A model generated the notes under the pieces. It saw only the letters and a program-made list of their open reading frames with translations. It was not told where the DNA came from and did not search any database. From NCBI GenBank assembly GCA_964497475.1, contig CAZCDM010000023.1:1-20036 (forward strand): a stretch of DNA of 20,036 nucleotides, written 5' to 3'. Of this stretch, positions 6,194-13,833 are shown piece by piece; within the stretch, counting starts at the first letter, position 1; each line of letters starts with the position of its first letter. A program made the translations under genes and the position numbers. The DNA comes from CAZCDM01 sp964497475. Its GTDB lineage: Bacteria > Planctomycetota > Phycisphaerae > SM23-33.

Positions 6194-8557
6194 ATGCCTC
6201 ACACTCCCAAGATGATACTCGAAGGCTCGACGATTGCATTCGTGGGCAATTACCTGCCGCGGCACTGCGGTATTGCGACGTTCACGCACGACCTCTGCGA
6301 AGCCGTCGCCGCCCAGGCCCCGCGCGAGACGGACGTCTTCGCCGTGGCGATGAACGATATTCCCGAAGGCTACGACTACCCGCCGCGCGTCCGCTTCGAG
6401 GTCCGCCAGAACGTCCAGGCCGACTACCGACTGGCCTCGGAGTTCCTGAACATGAACCAGGTCTCGGCGATCAACCTGCAGCACGAGTATGGCATCTTCG
6501 GGGGCACGTGTGGCTCGCACCTGCTGAGCCTGCTTCGCCGGCTGCGGCGCCCGGTGGTCACCACGCTGCACACCATCCTCAAAGACCCCAACGAGCAGCA
6601 GAAGCTCGTTTTGCAGGAAGTCTGCCGCCTCTCCAGCCGCGTCGTGCCGATGGCCGAGATGGGCAAGGGCTTCCTCCAGGATGTCTACGACGTGCCGGAG
6701 GAGAAAATTGCCGTCATCCCCCACGGCATTCCGGACGTACCGTTCGTCGACCCGCACTTCTTCAAAGATCAGTTCGGCGTCGAGGGCAAGAAGGTGCTGC
6801 TGACGTTCGGCCTGCTCGGGCCTAGCAAGGGGTTGGAGTACGCCATCGAAGCCCTGCCGGCGGTGGTCAAAAAGCACCCCGACGTGGCCTACATCATCCT
6901 CGGCGCGACACATCCGCACGTCAAGGCCGCCTCCGGCGAGGAGTATCGCAACAGCCTCAACCGCCGCGTCCACGAACTCGGCCTGCGGGACAACGTCATC
7001 TTCGTCAACCGCTTCGTCGACCTCAAAGAACTCTGCGAGTACCTCGGGGCCGCCGAGATCTACCTCACCCCATACCTCAACGAAGCCCAGATGACCTCCG
7101 GCACGTTAGTCTACGCCATGGGCACGGGCAAGGCGGTGGTCTCCACGCCGTACTGGCACGCAGAGGAAGTCCTCGCCGACGGGCGGGGCAAGCTGGTTCC
7201 GTTCCACGACAGCGACGCCATCGCCGACAGCATCAACAGCCTGCTCGACGACGAACTGACCCTCAACGCCCTGCGAAAAACCAGCTACAGCTACTGCCGC
7301 AAGATGATCTGGAGCCGCGTCGCCCAGGATTACCTCGACCTCTACAAAGAAGCCACCGAAGCGTGGATCGAAGCGCACCGCTCGCCGAAGGCCCCGGCCA
7401 GGCCCCGCCGACGGGAGAAGTTCGACCTGCCCGACATCGACCTGCGCCACTTCCGCACGCTGACGGACGACACGGGCATTTTCCAGCATTGCAAGTTCAC
7501 CGTGCCCGACCGCGACCACGGCTACTGCGTGGACGATAACTGCCGCGCCCTGATCGTCGCGGGGATGCACTGGGACCTCAACCACGACGAGTCCGTCCTG
7601 CCCCTGGCGATGACCTACCTGTCGTTCATGGCCCACGCAATGAACGAAGAGAACGGACGGTTCCGCAACTTCCTGGGCTACAATCGCGACTGGCTCGAAC
7701 CGGCCGGCAGCGAAGACTCCCACGGGCGCAGCCTGTGGGGCCTGGGAACAGCCGTGGCCCTGCTGCCCCACGAGAGCATGATCGCCCTGGCGAGTCGGCT
7801 GTTCCTGGCCGGGCTGCCCACGGTCGAGGAGTTCACCTCGCCGCGGGCGTGGGCCTTTGCGCTGTGCGGCATCCAGGCCTACCTGCGACGCTTCGGCGGC
7901 GACTCGGAAGTCCGCCGCTACCGCGCGATGCTCTCCCAGCGCATCCTGCCGCGATTCCAGGATCACATGACCGACGAGTGGCCCTGGTTCGAGGACACCC
8001 TGACCTACGCCAACGCCAAGCTGCCCCACGTCCTGCTGATGTGCGGCAAGTGGATTCCGAATAACGAGATGATCGACGTCGGCCAGCGCGCCCTGGAATG
8101 GCTCTGCCAGATGCAGACCTCCGAGAACGGCTGCTTCTCGCCCATCGGCCATGATGGCTGGTACCCCCGCGGCGGCGAGAAGGCACAGTTCGACCAGCAG
8201 TGCATCGAGGCCCACGCCACCGTCGACGCCTGCGTCGAAGCCTACCACGTCACCCGCGACGAAAAGTGGATCGACGAGGCCCAGAAAGCATTCTACTGGT
8301 TCCTCGGCGAGAATGATCTCCGCACGCCGCTGTACGACTTCACCACCGGCGGCTGCCGCGACGGGCTCCACCCCGACAGCGTCAACGGCAACCAGGGCGC
8401 CGAGAGCACCCTGGCCTGGCTGATGAGCCTGCTGCTGATGCAGGACCTGCAGATGGAACTCAGCCTGGCTGACATCCCCGGCGAGAAGCCGGCCGAGAAG
8501 CGTCCGGTACGCCCGGCCATCAGCTCGGCCGGGCCCGTCGTGAACCCGCGAGGCTAG
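6194..8557 (+). CDS. GT4-family glycosyltransferase fused to an (alpha/alpha)6-barrel domain
   Basis: The 787-residue product has two parts. Residues 12-390 form a GT-B glycosyltransferase of the GT4 type: GNYLPRHCGIATF at 18-30 (start of the acceptor domain), NLQHEYGIFGG near 94-103, the linker IPHGIPDVPF, a donor domain starting at VLLTFGLLGPSKG (201-213), and the nucleotide-sugar segment PYLNEAQMTSGTLVYAMG at 293-310. The usual E-x7-E has Glu297, but the second position is Leu305. Residues about 412-755 are rich in Trp, His and paired helices, resembling six-hairpin glycosidase or epimerase barrels; GRSLWGLG (511-518), DEWPWFEDTLTYANAKLPH (594-612) and AQFDQQCIEAHA (664-675) stand out. The likely role is synthesis or trimming of a cell-surface or storage glycan; substrate unknown. 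ATG 6194 follows AAAGGA by about 6 bases. The gene ends 11 bases from a convergent gene. Confidence 0.85.
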   Translation: MPHTPKMILEGSTIAFVGNYLPRHCGIATFTHDLCEAVAAQAPRETDVFAVAMNDIPEGYDYPPRVRFEVRQNVQADYRLASEFLNMNQVSAINLQHEYGIFGGTCGSHLLSLLRRLRRPVVTTLHTILKDPNEQQKLVLQEVCRLSSRVVPMAEMGKGFLQDVYDVPEEKIAVIPHGIPDVPFVDPHFFKDQFGVEGKKVLLTFGLLGPSKGLEYAIEALPAVVKKHPDVAYIILGATHPHVKAASGEEYRNSLNRRVHELGLRDNVIFVNRFVDLKELCEYLGAAEIYLTPYLNEAQMTSGTLVYAMGTGKAVVSTPYWHAEEVLADGRGKLVPFHDSDAIADSINSLLDDELTLNALRKTSYSYCRKMIWSRVAQDYLDLYKEATEAWIEAHRSPKAPARPRRREKFDLPDIDLRHFRTLTDDTGIFQHCKFTVPDRDHGYCVDDNCRALIVAGMHWDLNHDESVLPLAMTYLSFMAHAMNEENGRFRNFLGYNRDWLEPAGSEDSHGRSLWGLGTAVALLPHESMIALASRLFLAGLPTVEEFTSPRAWAFALCGIQAYLRRFGGDSEVRRYRAMLSQRILPRFQDHMTDEWPWFEDTLTYANAKLPHVLLMCGKWIPNNEMIDVGQRALEWLCQMQTSENGCFSPIGHDGWYPRGGEKAQFDQQCIEAHATVDACVEAYHVTRDEKWIDEAQKAFYWFLGENDLRTPLYDFTTGGCRDGLHPDSVNGNQGAESTLAWLMSLLLMQDLQMELSLADIPGEKPAEKRPVRPAISSAGPVVNPRG

Positions 8558-8568
8558 CCCGCCCTGCC

Positions 8569-10530
8569 TTACCCGGCCGGGGCGGCGGTTTTCTGCTCGG
8601 CCTGGTACGTGCCGCTCGCCGCAGCCGATGCGTCCTTACAGCCGTTGGCGTAGCGCTGCTGGGCCGATTCGAGAATCAGCCGGAGCATCTCGGCGTATCG
8701 CAGCCCGGCAAAGCCGGCCATGTAGTTGTGCTTACCGTCCCAGCACCAGCCCGGGTTGGGGTTGACCTCCAGCAGCTTGATCGTCCCCTGCGCGTCGGCC
8801 CGCCAGTCGAAGCGGGCATAGTCTCTACAGCCCAGCCGATCGAACAGTAGCATGGAATAGTCCACCAGCTCCTGGCGTTTCGCGTCGGGCAGAGTCGCCT
8901 CGTGATACGCAATGTCGTTCCAGTACGGCGAGTCGGGCATCCATTTGGACTCATACCCAAGCAGCTTCGGAAGGGTCGGGGCGAGTCGGCTGTAGTCCAC
9001 CTCCAGCACGGGCAGAGCCCGCATCGAGAGCCCCACATTGCCGATCAGCCCGACGCTGTACTCCGCGCCGCAGAGAAACTCCTGAACGAGCAACGGGCGC
9101 CCGGGCCACTGCTGCTGGACCTTGTCGAGGTACGAAAGCAACTGGGCCGAGTCGTTGACGACCGCGCCGGAGGTAATGCCGATCGACGAGTCGCCGCAGC
9201 AGGGCTTGACCAGCGCCGGGAAGACCGCCGGCAGCGTGGCCGCCTGGTCGGACGGGTCGAAGTAGGTCTCGGCCGGGACGGGAATCTCCAGGCTTTGGGC
9301 GATGCCGCGCACGAGGGCCTTGTTGTAGCACAGCCCCAGGCAGGCAGGCCCGGCCCCGCTGTAAGGAATGTCCATCATCTCCAGAATCGCCGGGACGTGC
9401 AGCTCGAGGAAGGCGTTGTTGTTGAACCCTTCGTCGCAGAGGTTCAGGACGAAGTCGGGGCGATTCTCCCGCAGGTCGCGCAGCAGGTTCACGTGGTGGT
9501 CGAGGAAGTCGAAGCAATACTCGCCCAGCTCGCCCAGCGCGCTCTTGAGCCGGCGGATCGTCTCGAAGTCTTCCGGGTTGAACTGCCCGCCGCGTTTGAC
9601 CGTATCCGGCAGGGTCGGGTCGCCCATCAGCACGGTGACCTTCGGCCAGGCCGGCCCGCGCCGCGAGACCGCCACCGCCTTGCGCGGCGCCTGGGCCGTC
9701 AGGAAGAACCGATGGGCCATCATCCCCAGGTCCTGCTCGCGCGTACTGGCTGCGTGAAGCTGGCCGTGGAAGCGGATCGCATCGAAGCCGACCGAATCGA
9801 GCAGCTCGGCGATTTTCTCTTCGTTATACAGCCGCTCGGCGTAGAACTGATCGGCAATGACGCCTCGCTCGGCGTGGATGATGACCTCCCGGCTGATGAG
9901 TCGATCGCCGCGGGAATCCAGCGACCGCTCGCGGCAGACGAGATGATTCTGATCGATCCACTCCCAGCTGCGCGGCTCGAAATGCTCGCGCATCCAATCG
10001 CCGTCGACGAGGTCCATCGCCACCGTCCCCCCGCTGACGAGCACCCGCTGGATCGCGCGCAGCACCGCCCGGTCGTCTTCCTCCCGCTCGAAGTAGCCGA
10101 AGCTGTTGCCCATCAGCGCCACGCAATGGAACACGCCATCGCCCAGGCGAACCTGGCGCGCATCGCCCTCGCGGAAGGTCACCTCCAGGCCCAGCTCGCG
10201 GGCGCGTTTGCGCGCCAGCCGGACGAGGTAGCGGCTGCGGTCCAGGCCGGTCACGCGGCTGAAACCCCGCCCCGCCAGGGCCAACGCATGACGCCCCTGC
10301 CCGCAGCATAAGTCCAGGACCTGGTCGTTGGGTTCCAGCCCGGCTGCGGATATCAGCAGGTCGATCTCCGCGGCGGTGTTGGCATCGTTCTCGACAACGT
10401 CGCCGTCGGTCTTGAGGTAAAGGGAATTGAACAGCCCACGCCACCAGTCCGGTGGCAGATGACGTTCGAGATCGGAAATCGGCCCCAGGGTGCGCACAGG
10501 AACCCCGGCGGTGTTGGAAGAAGAAGCCAT
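8569..10530 (-). CDS. Fusion of class I SAM methyltransferase and D-Ala-D-Ala ligase-like ATP-grasp
   Basis: The 653-residue product joins two enzymes. Residues about 25-280 are a class I SAM-dependent methyltransferase, with motif I VLDLCCGQGRH at 71-81, the acidic loop GLDRS at 95-99, and LVSGGTVAMDL at 164-174. After a short linker, residues 295-625 form an ATP-grasp ligase of the D-Ala-D-Ala ligase type: an N-terminal Rossmann-like lobe with VLNLCDEGFN (361-370) and IPYSGAGP (388-395), the lysine strand FPALVKPCCGDSSIGI (437-451), the hinge region LLVQEFLCGAEYSV (480-493), and the metal-binding strand IKLLEVNPNPGW (584-595). It would couple a carboxylate and an amine and methylate a substrate or product. 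Ddl normally has EVNTLPG, so the substrate probably differs. The ATG at 10530 has no nearby Shine-Dalgarno; GGAG lies about 16 bases upstream. Confidence 0.88.
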   Translation of the reverse strand: MASSSNTAGVPVRTLGPISDLERHLPPDWWRGLFNSLYLKTDGDVVENDANTAAEIDLLISAAGLEPNDQVLDLCCGQGRHALALAGRGFSRVTGLDRSRYLVRLARKRARELGLEVTFREGDARQVRLGDGVFHCVALMGNSFGYFEREEDDRAVLRAIQRVLVSGGTVAMDLVDGDWMREHFEPRSWEWIDQNHLVCRERSLDSRGDRLISREVIIHAERGVIADQFYAERLYNEEKIAELLDSVGFDAIRFHGQLHAASTREQDLGMMAHRFFLTAQAPRKAVAVSRRGPAWPKVTVLMGDPTLPDTVKRGGQFNPEDFETIRRLKSALGELGEYCFDFLDHHVNLLRDLRENRPDFVLNLCDEGFNNNAFLELHVPAILEMMDIPYSGAGPACLGLCYNKALVRGIAQSLEIPVPAETYFDPSDQAATLPAVFPALVKPCCGDSSIGITSGAVVNDSAQLLSYLDKVQQQWPGRPLLVQEFLCGAEYSVGLIGNVGLSMRALPVLEVDYSRLAPTLPKLLGYESKWMPDSPYWNDIAYHEATLPDAKRQELVDYSMLLFDRLGCRDYARFDWRADAQGTIKLLEVNPNPGWCWDGKHNYMAGFAGLRYAEMLRLILESAQQRYANGCKDASAAASGTYQAEQKTAAPAG

Positions 10531-10597
10531 CGCGATAGCAATGCTCCAAGGCGTGCGACGGGATCGCGCCGGGGGGCACGCCGAACCCCAGCCGATG

Positions 10598-10616
10598 GCC
10601 GCTGCCCGGCAGCGGC
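10598..10616. repeat. Perfect 8-bp hairpin between the two methyltransferase genes
   Basis: GCCGCTGC (10598-10605) and GCAGCGGC (10609-10616) are perfect inverted repeats with a 3-base loop. There is no T-tract on either side. It lies 68 bases upstream of the fusion gene's ATG and downstream of the second methyltransferase gene. It may act as a transcript-stabilising or attenuating hairpin, or simply mark the transcript end. Confidence 0.5.
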
Positions 10617-10633
10617 GTCCCAGATATGCACCT

Positions 10634-10639
10634 ATTATT
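10634..10639 (-). promoter_or_regulatory. Possible -10 box for the methyltransferase/ATP-grasp gene
   Basis: The minus strand reads TGTAATAAT within an AT-rich patch, giving AATAAT (10634-10639) preceded by TG. A TTGCTT (10659-10664) lies 19 bases further upstream, which is a poor spacing. The patch is the only AT-rich sequence in the 159-base gap between the two methyltransferase genes. Confidence 0.25.
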
Positions 10640-10662
10640 ACACGTCCTGGAAAATGCGAAGC

Positions 10663-10679
10663 AAAAAAGCGGTCGCCGC
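10663..10679 (-). terminator. Weak terminator-like hairpin after the second methyltransferase gene
   Basis: Reading the minus strand, GCGG-CGA-CCGC (10669-10679) is followed directly by six T (10663-10668). It starts 10 bases after the TAA at 10690-10692. The stem is only 4 bp, so termination would be weak. The flanking A and T runs on both sides would also allow a bidirectional reading. Confidence 0.35.
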
Positions 10680-10689
10680 GAACGTTTTT

Positions 10690-11439
10690 TTACGGCTTGC
10701 GTGCCGTCAGCAGCAGCACGTCACTGGCGGCCAGGTCGAAGGGCCCGAATGCCAGATCGCCGAACCGCTCGATCTGCTCCAGCCCGGCCCGGGCGGCTGC
10801 GTCGCTGAGCTCATCTACCTGCCACGGACGAAGCTCCGTGCTGTGCAGCGACCAGGTCGGCTCGCCCGTGACGTGATCGATCTCCAGGACGTTGAAGCGA
10901 ATCGTCTCGCCGTCGGGCAGGTCGTAGAAGCGGACGAACTCTTTGTCGCCCTGCCGGGCCACGCCGACGATCCGCTCGCCGCGGGCCAGCACGCGGGCGT
11001 AGTTCAGCAGGTGAATCAGCACCACGCCGCCGGGCTCGGCCAGCGAAGCAAAACACCCCATCGCCTTGCTGAGATCAAAGCGGGTCAACAGGTGCGGTAT
11101 CGAATTGCCCATGCACAGCACCGCATCGAAGCGTGCGCCATTTCGGCCTCGACAAAGCTCCTGCATGGGCAGGCAGACCCAGCCGACATCCAGGGCTTCC
11201 TGGTCGGCCTTACGGGCGGCCTGTTCGAGCATCGTCGCGGAGATATCGCAGCCGAGCACCCGCAACCCCCGCCGGGCCAGCGGCAAGGTAAACAACCCCT
11301 GCCCGCAGGCGGTGTCCAGCGCAGAGGCTGGCCCGTACCGTTCGATCAGGCGGTCGATGAATCTCTCGGCAGGTTCGGCCCGGTCGGCCTGGCCGGTGAT
11401 CTGGTCATAGTCGGCCGCGATCGTATCGTAAAATGTCAT
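10690..11439 (-). CDS. Class I SAM-dependent methyltransferase
   Basis: The 249-residue product is a single-domain SAM methyltransferase. It starts MTFYDTIAADYDQIT, the usual N-terminus of ubiquinone/glycine N-methyltransferase-like enzymes; motif I ALDTACGQGLFTLPLARRG spans 40-58; the next acidic motif is GCDIS; and the post-motif region includes LCMGNSIPHLL and AEPGGVVLIHLLNY. Its motif I and order of motifs resemble the N-terminal half of the neighbouring fusion protein, so the two may be paralogues. The ATG at 11439 was chosen over an upstream start at 11502 because AAGGGAG lies at ideal spacing before it. A TACAAT box is present at 11467-11472 without a good -35. The substrate cannot be inferred; proximity suggests a shared pathway with the methyltransferase/ATP-grasp protein. 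Confidence 0.87.
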   Translation of the reverse strand: MTFYDTIAADYDQITGQADRAEPAERFIDRLIERYGPASALDTACGQGLFTLPLARRGLRVLGCDISATMLEQAARKADQEALDVGWVCLPMQELCRGRNGARFDAVLCMGNSIPHLLTRFDLSKAMGCFASLAEPGGVVLIHLLNYARVLARGERIVGVARQGDKEFVRFYDLPDGETIRFNVLEIDHVTGEPTWSLHSTELRPWQVDELSDAAARAGLEQIERFGDLAFGPFDLAASDVLLLTARKP

Positions 11440-11890
11440 ACCGCTCCCTTCATCAGCAAGTATGACATTGTAGGCAAGTGTTGGCCGGAGAATATGGTTC
11501 ATGTACCGATTGCGGGCAGTGGATGCGCTCTCAGGGCCGAAGGCCCGGCAGTTTGTAGCCGGGGGCGCAAGCCCCCCGGAAACCGTGCCCCAAAAGTAAT
11601 GAGCCCCAACGGGGCGAAAGTGCTGTTGGCGGTCGTCACTGTCGCCCTTTCAGGGCTTTTGTTCAGCCATTCCCTACCGGGGGCTTGCGCCCCCGGCTAC
11701 ATACTTTTGCCCCTACGGGGCTGATCTTTCGGGTAGCTTTACACCGTGGCTTGCTCTTTCGCCAAGGCTACGGGAGGACAAGTGCGCCCCCGGCTACATC
11801 CCTTCGCAGGAGTTCTCGACATTGGTCCCAAGAGGTTCCCCGGTAGTGGAACATGAACCGAAAGTATTCGCCTTCACGCCGGAGAGCAGC
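11440..11890. other. Long intergenic region with palindromic repeats, no gene
   Basis: No coding region is supported here. Short open frames lack a ribosome site and consist of repeat sequence. Apart from the promoter-proximal part for the methyltransferase (11440-11500), most of the stretch is a cluster of GC-rich palindromes, listed separately. The last 70 bases before the regulator gene show nothing recognisable. Confidence 0.7.
11534..11799. repeat. Cluster of GC-rich palindromes with inverted copies of one module
   Basis: Six hairpins are packed together: GGGCC/GGCCC (11534-11546), CCGGGGGC-GCAA-GCCCCCCGG (11559-11579, one extra C), GCCCC-AAC-GGGGC (11603-11615), GCCCT-TTC-AGGGC (11644-11656), CCGGGGGC-TTGC-GCCCCCGG (11677-11696) and GCCCC-TAC-GGGGC (11709-11721). 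The reverse complement of 11677-11700 reads GTAGCCGGGGGCGCAAGCCC and on, the same as 11555-11579, so the module occurs in both orientations. A third partial copy, TGCGCCCCCGGCTACAT, lies near 11783-11799. The spacing and AAAAGTA/ACTTTTG links repeat as well. This is the structure of REP-like non-autonomous repeats. No transposase is nearby. Confidence 0.75.
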
Positions 11891-12590
11891 TCAGCGTGCG
11901 TCGGTTTCGTCCTGGCCGGTGGCCAGAGCTTCCAGGGCCGGGCGGTTGAGAATGCGGACGAAGGATTCGTCCACGACGATCAGTCCGCGTTGCTGGAGTT
12001 CGGCGAGGATCGACTCGATGAGTTCCTCCTCGGTGTGGGCCCGGCGGGCGAGGCGGGCCAGATCGATCTGGAAGGTATCGCACTCGGCGGCGTCGGCATC
12101 GAGCAGCAGCAGCCCGGCCAGGTGGCGGCGGTGATTGGTCCGGGCCAGGTCCGTCGGCCAGGCGGGCCAGGTCCTGCAGGCGGCTGGTCAGCCCGGCCAC
12201 GAGGTCGGAAACGACCTCGACGTGCGAGCGGAGGATGGAATTGAAGGAATCGCCCTGGATGGCCAGCAGCAGCACGTCGTCCATCGCTTCGGCGTCGGCG
12301 GTGTGGGGGTGGCCCTTGAGGGCTTCGGTCTCGCCGAAGGCCTGGCCCGGCCCGAGGATGCGCCCGTTGCTGATGGCGCCGTCGGGCCTGGGCTCAAAGA
12401 GTCGCACATGCCCGGTGAGAATCACGTGGAAGAACAGGGCTTCGTCGCCCTGGCGGCAGATGACCTCGTGCGGACCGAACTGCACGCGGCTGGATTGGCC
12501 GGCGAGGGTGTCGAGCTGCTCGTCGCTCAGGGCCGAGAACATCGGCACGTTCTTGAGCATGGTCCGTTCGTGTTCGCTCAGGCCGCCCAT
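11891..12590 (-). pseudogene. Crp/Fnr-family transcription regulator interrupted by a one-base frameshift
   Basis: Reading from ATG 12590, 146 codons encode a cyclic-nucleotide-binding-type beta-barrel domain: MFSALSDEQLDTLAG at 17-31, ICRQGDEALFFHVILTGHVRLF at 44-65, and the phosphate-cassette-like FGETEALKGHPHTADAEA at 85-102. Near 12152 the frame shifts by one base within CGACGGACC. Dropping one G restores 86 further codons to a TGA at 11891-11893. Those encode a winged helix with QIDLARLARRAHTEEELIES and ILAELQQRGLIVVDESFVRI, the Crp HTH pattern. The joined length of about 232 residues is normal for the family. The unshifted frame continues as Pro/Arg-rich nonsense. His96 replaces the arginine that contacts cyclic phosphate in CRP, so cAMP is unlikely as ligand. 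The ATG lies 2 bases after the stop of the cysteine desulfurase gene, so they share a transcript. Mutation or sequencing error cannot be told apart. Confidence 0.78.
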
Positions 12591-12592
12591 GA

Positions 12593-13771
12593 TCAGGTGG
12601 CGGCGATTTCGCCGGCCAGGGTGATGAGGGTTTCCGCCGCCGTGGTCAGATGGTCCTGCGTGGTCAGCGGCCCGAAGCTCAGCCGACACGTGCCGTCCGG
12701 CAGCGTGCCGATGGTTTGGTGCGCGAGCGGCGCACAGTGGATGCCCGCCCGGCTGCAGATGCCCGCCTGCTGCTCGAGCGCATCGGCCAACTCGTGCGGC
12801 GTGTAGCCGGCCACATTGACGCTGAACACGCCCGTGCGGTGGGCGACGTCCTTCGGGCCATAGATGCGAAGGTTGGGAATGTCGGCCGTGGCCTGCAGGA
12901 AGTACTCGCACAGGGCCACATCGTGCGCCTGCAGCGAATCGACGCCACGCTCGGCGACCCAGCCCACGCCCTCGGAAAGCCCGGCCAGACCGATAGCATT
13001 GTGCGAGCCGATCTCGTATTTGTCGGGCATGGTCGTCGGCTGCGTGGCCCGCTCGGAAACCGTCCCCGTGCCGCCCTCTTTCATGGTGCGGCAGAGGTTC
13101 TCCGCCCCGGGCCGAACGTACAGCACCCCCGTGCCCAGCGGCCCGAGCAAGCCCTTATGACCCGGGAATGCTACGAAGTCGGCCCCGAGCGTCTGGACGT
13201 CCAACTCCACATGACCGATCGACTGGGCCGCGTCGATCACCACCGGAATCTCCGCCTCGCGTGCGATGGCGGCGACCTCCGCGATGGGCTGGATCGTGCC
13301 GGTGACGTTGCTGACGTGCACGCAGGCGATGAGCTTGGTCTCGGGACGGATGGCCTTGCGAATGTCCTCCGGGTCGACCAACCCCGTGGCCGGGTCGCAG
13401 GCGATGAACTCGGGAGCAAGCCCCCGCTGCTCGGCCAGGGCGTTGAGCGGCCGAAGCACGGAGTTGTGCTCCATGGCTGTGGCGATGGCGTGCGAGCCGT
13501 CCGGTGCGGTGTTCAGCACGCCTCGGATGGCGGTGTTGAGCGCCTCGGAGCAATTCATCGCGAAGACGATCCGATCGGAACTCTCGGCGTGGATGAGGTC
13601 GGCCACGGTCAGGCGGCAGGTTTGCAGGAGGGTTTGACAGGCCTTGGCTTCGGCGTAGGCGCCCCGCCCGGCCGAGGCGCCGCACTCGGTGGCGAACTGC
13701 ACCATCGCGCGCATGACTTCGGGCGGCTTGGGAAAGCTCGTCGCCGAATTGTCAAGGTAGACACGTTCCAT
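12593..13771 (-). CDS. Cysteine desulfurase family protein (class V aminotransferase fold)
   Basis: The 392-residue product is a PLP enzyme that would remove sulfur from cysteine or act on a related substrate. It starts MERVYLDNSATSFPKPPEV, the classic opening. His102 (in MEHNSVLRPL) stacks on PLP; VVIDAAQSIGH at 177-187 gives Asp180 and Gln183; Lys206 in AFPGHKGLLGP is the Schiff-base lysine; and Cys346 in RAGIHCAPLAHQTIGT is the candidate persulfide cysteine. The G-I-H-C-A-P-L-A-H signature matches the less characterised branch of the family rather than IscS or SufS. No iscU, sufE or sufU is nearby. The start at 13771 follows TATCCT by 7 bases, again without a Shine-Dalgarno. The downstream Crp-like regulator begins 2 bases after the stop, an operon that could make the regulator sense sulfur or iron-sulfur status; that link is inference. 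Confidence 0.9.
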   Translation of the reverse strand: MERVYLDNSATSFPKPPEVMRAMVQFATECGASAGRGAYAEAKACQTLLQTCRLTVADLIHAESSDRIVFAMNCSEALNTAIRGVLNTAPDGSHAIATAMEHNSVLRPLNALAEQRGLAPEFIACDPATGLVDPEDIRKAIRPETKLIACVHVSNVTGTIQPIAEVAAIAREAEIPVVIDAAQSIGHVELDVQTLGADFVAFPGHKGLLGPLGTGVLYVRPGAENLCRTMKEGGTGTVSERATQPTTMPDKYEIGSHNAIGLAGLSEGVGWVAERGVDSLQAHDVALCEYFLQATADIPNLRIYGPKDVAHRTGVFSVNVAGYTPHELADALEQQAGICSRAGIHCAPLAHQTIGTLPDGTCRLSFGPLTTQDHLTTAAETLITLAGEIAAT

Positions 13772-13778
13772 CAAAAAG

Positions 13779-13807
13779 AGGATACGAAGCAAGCCATGGC
13801 GATGCAA
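13779..13807 (-). promoter_or_regulatory. Promoter for the cysteine desulfurase/regulator unit, probably leaderless
   Basis: On the minus strand TTGCAT (13802-13807), a 17-base spacer and TATCCT (13779-13784) precede the ATG at 13771 by 7 bases. It is the same -10 sequence and spacing as tyrS. It overlaps the -35 region of the divergent plus-strand promoter at 13797-13825. Confidence 0.45.
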
Positions 13808-13825
13808 GCCGGACGCGTCTATAAT
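13797..13825 (+). promoter_or_regulatory. Promoter for the HAD-like lipoprotein gene, probably leaderless
   Basis: A perfect TATAAT lies at 13820-13825, with a weak TGGCGA (13797-13802) 17 bases upstream. The -10 ends 8 bases before the ATG at 13834 and there is no Shine-Dalgarno. The start codon lies within a GTCATGAC palindrome (13831-13838). Confidence 0.5.
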
Positions 13826-13833
13826 TGTTTGTC

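Noticed and set aside
8902..10311. Plus-strand open frame of 469 codons opposite the methyltransferase/ATP-grasp fusion
   Set aside because: The minus-strand frame has both sets of catalytic motifs, and the plus-strand one has none.
11534..11799. The palindrome cluster as a CRISPR array
   Set aside because: Units are not evenly spaced, copies occur in both orientations, and there are no unique spacers or cas genes.
11874..12152. Reading the Crp-like gene without a frameshift through to a stop near 11874
   Set aside because: After codon 146 the frame becomes Pro/Arg-rich with no helix-turn-helix, while the shifted frame gives a proper winged helix of the right length.
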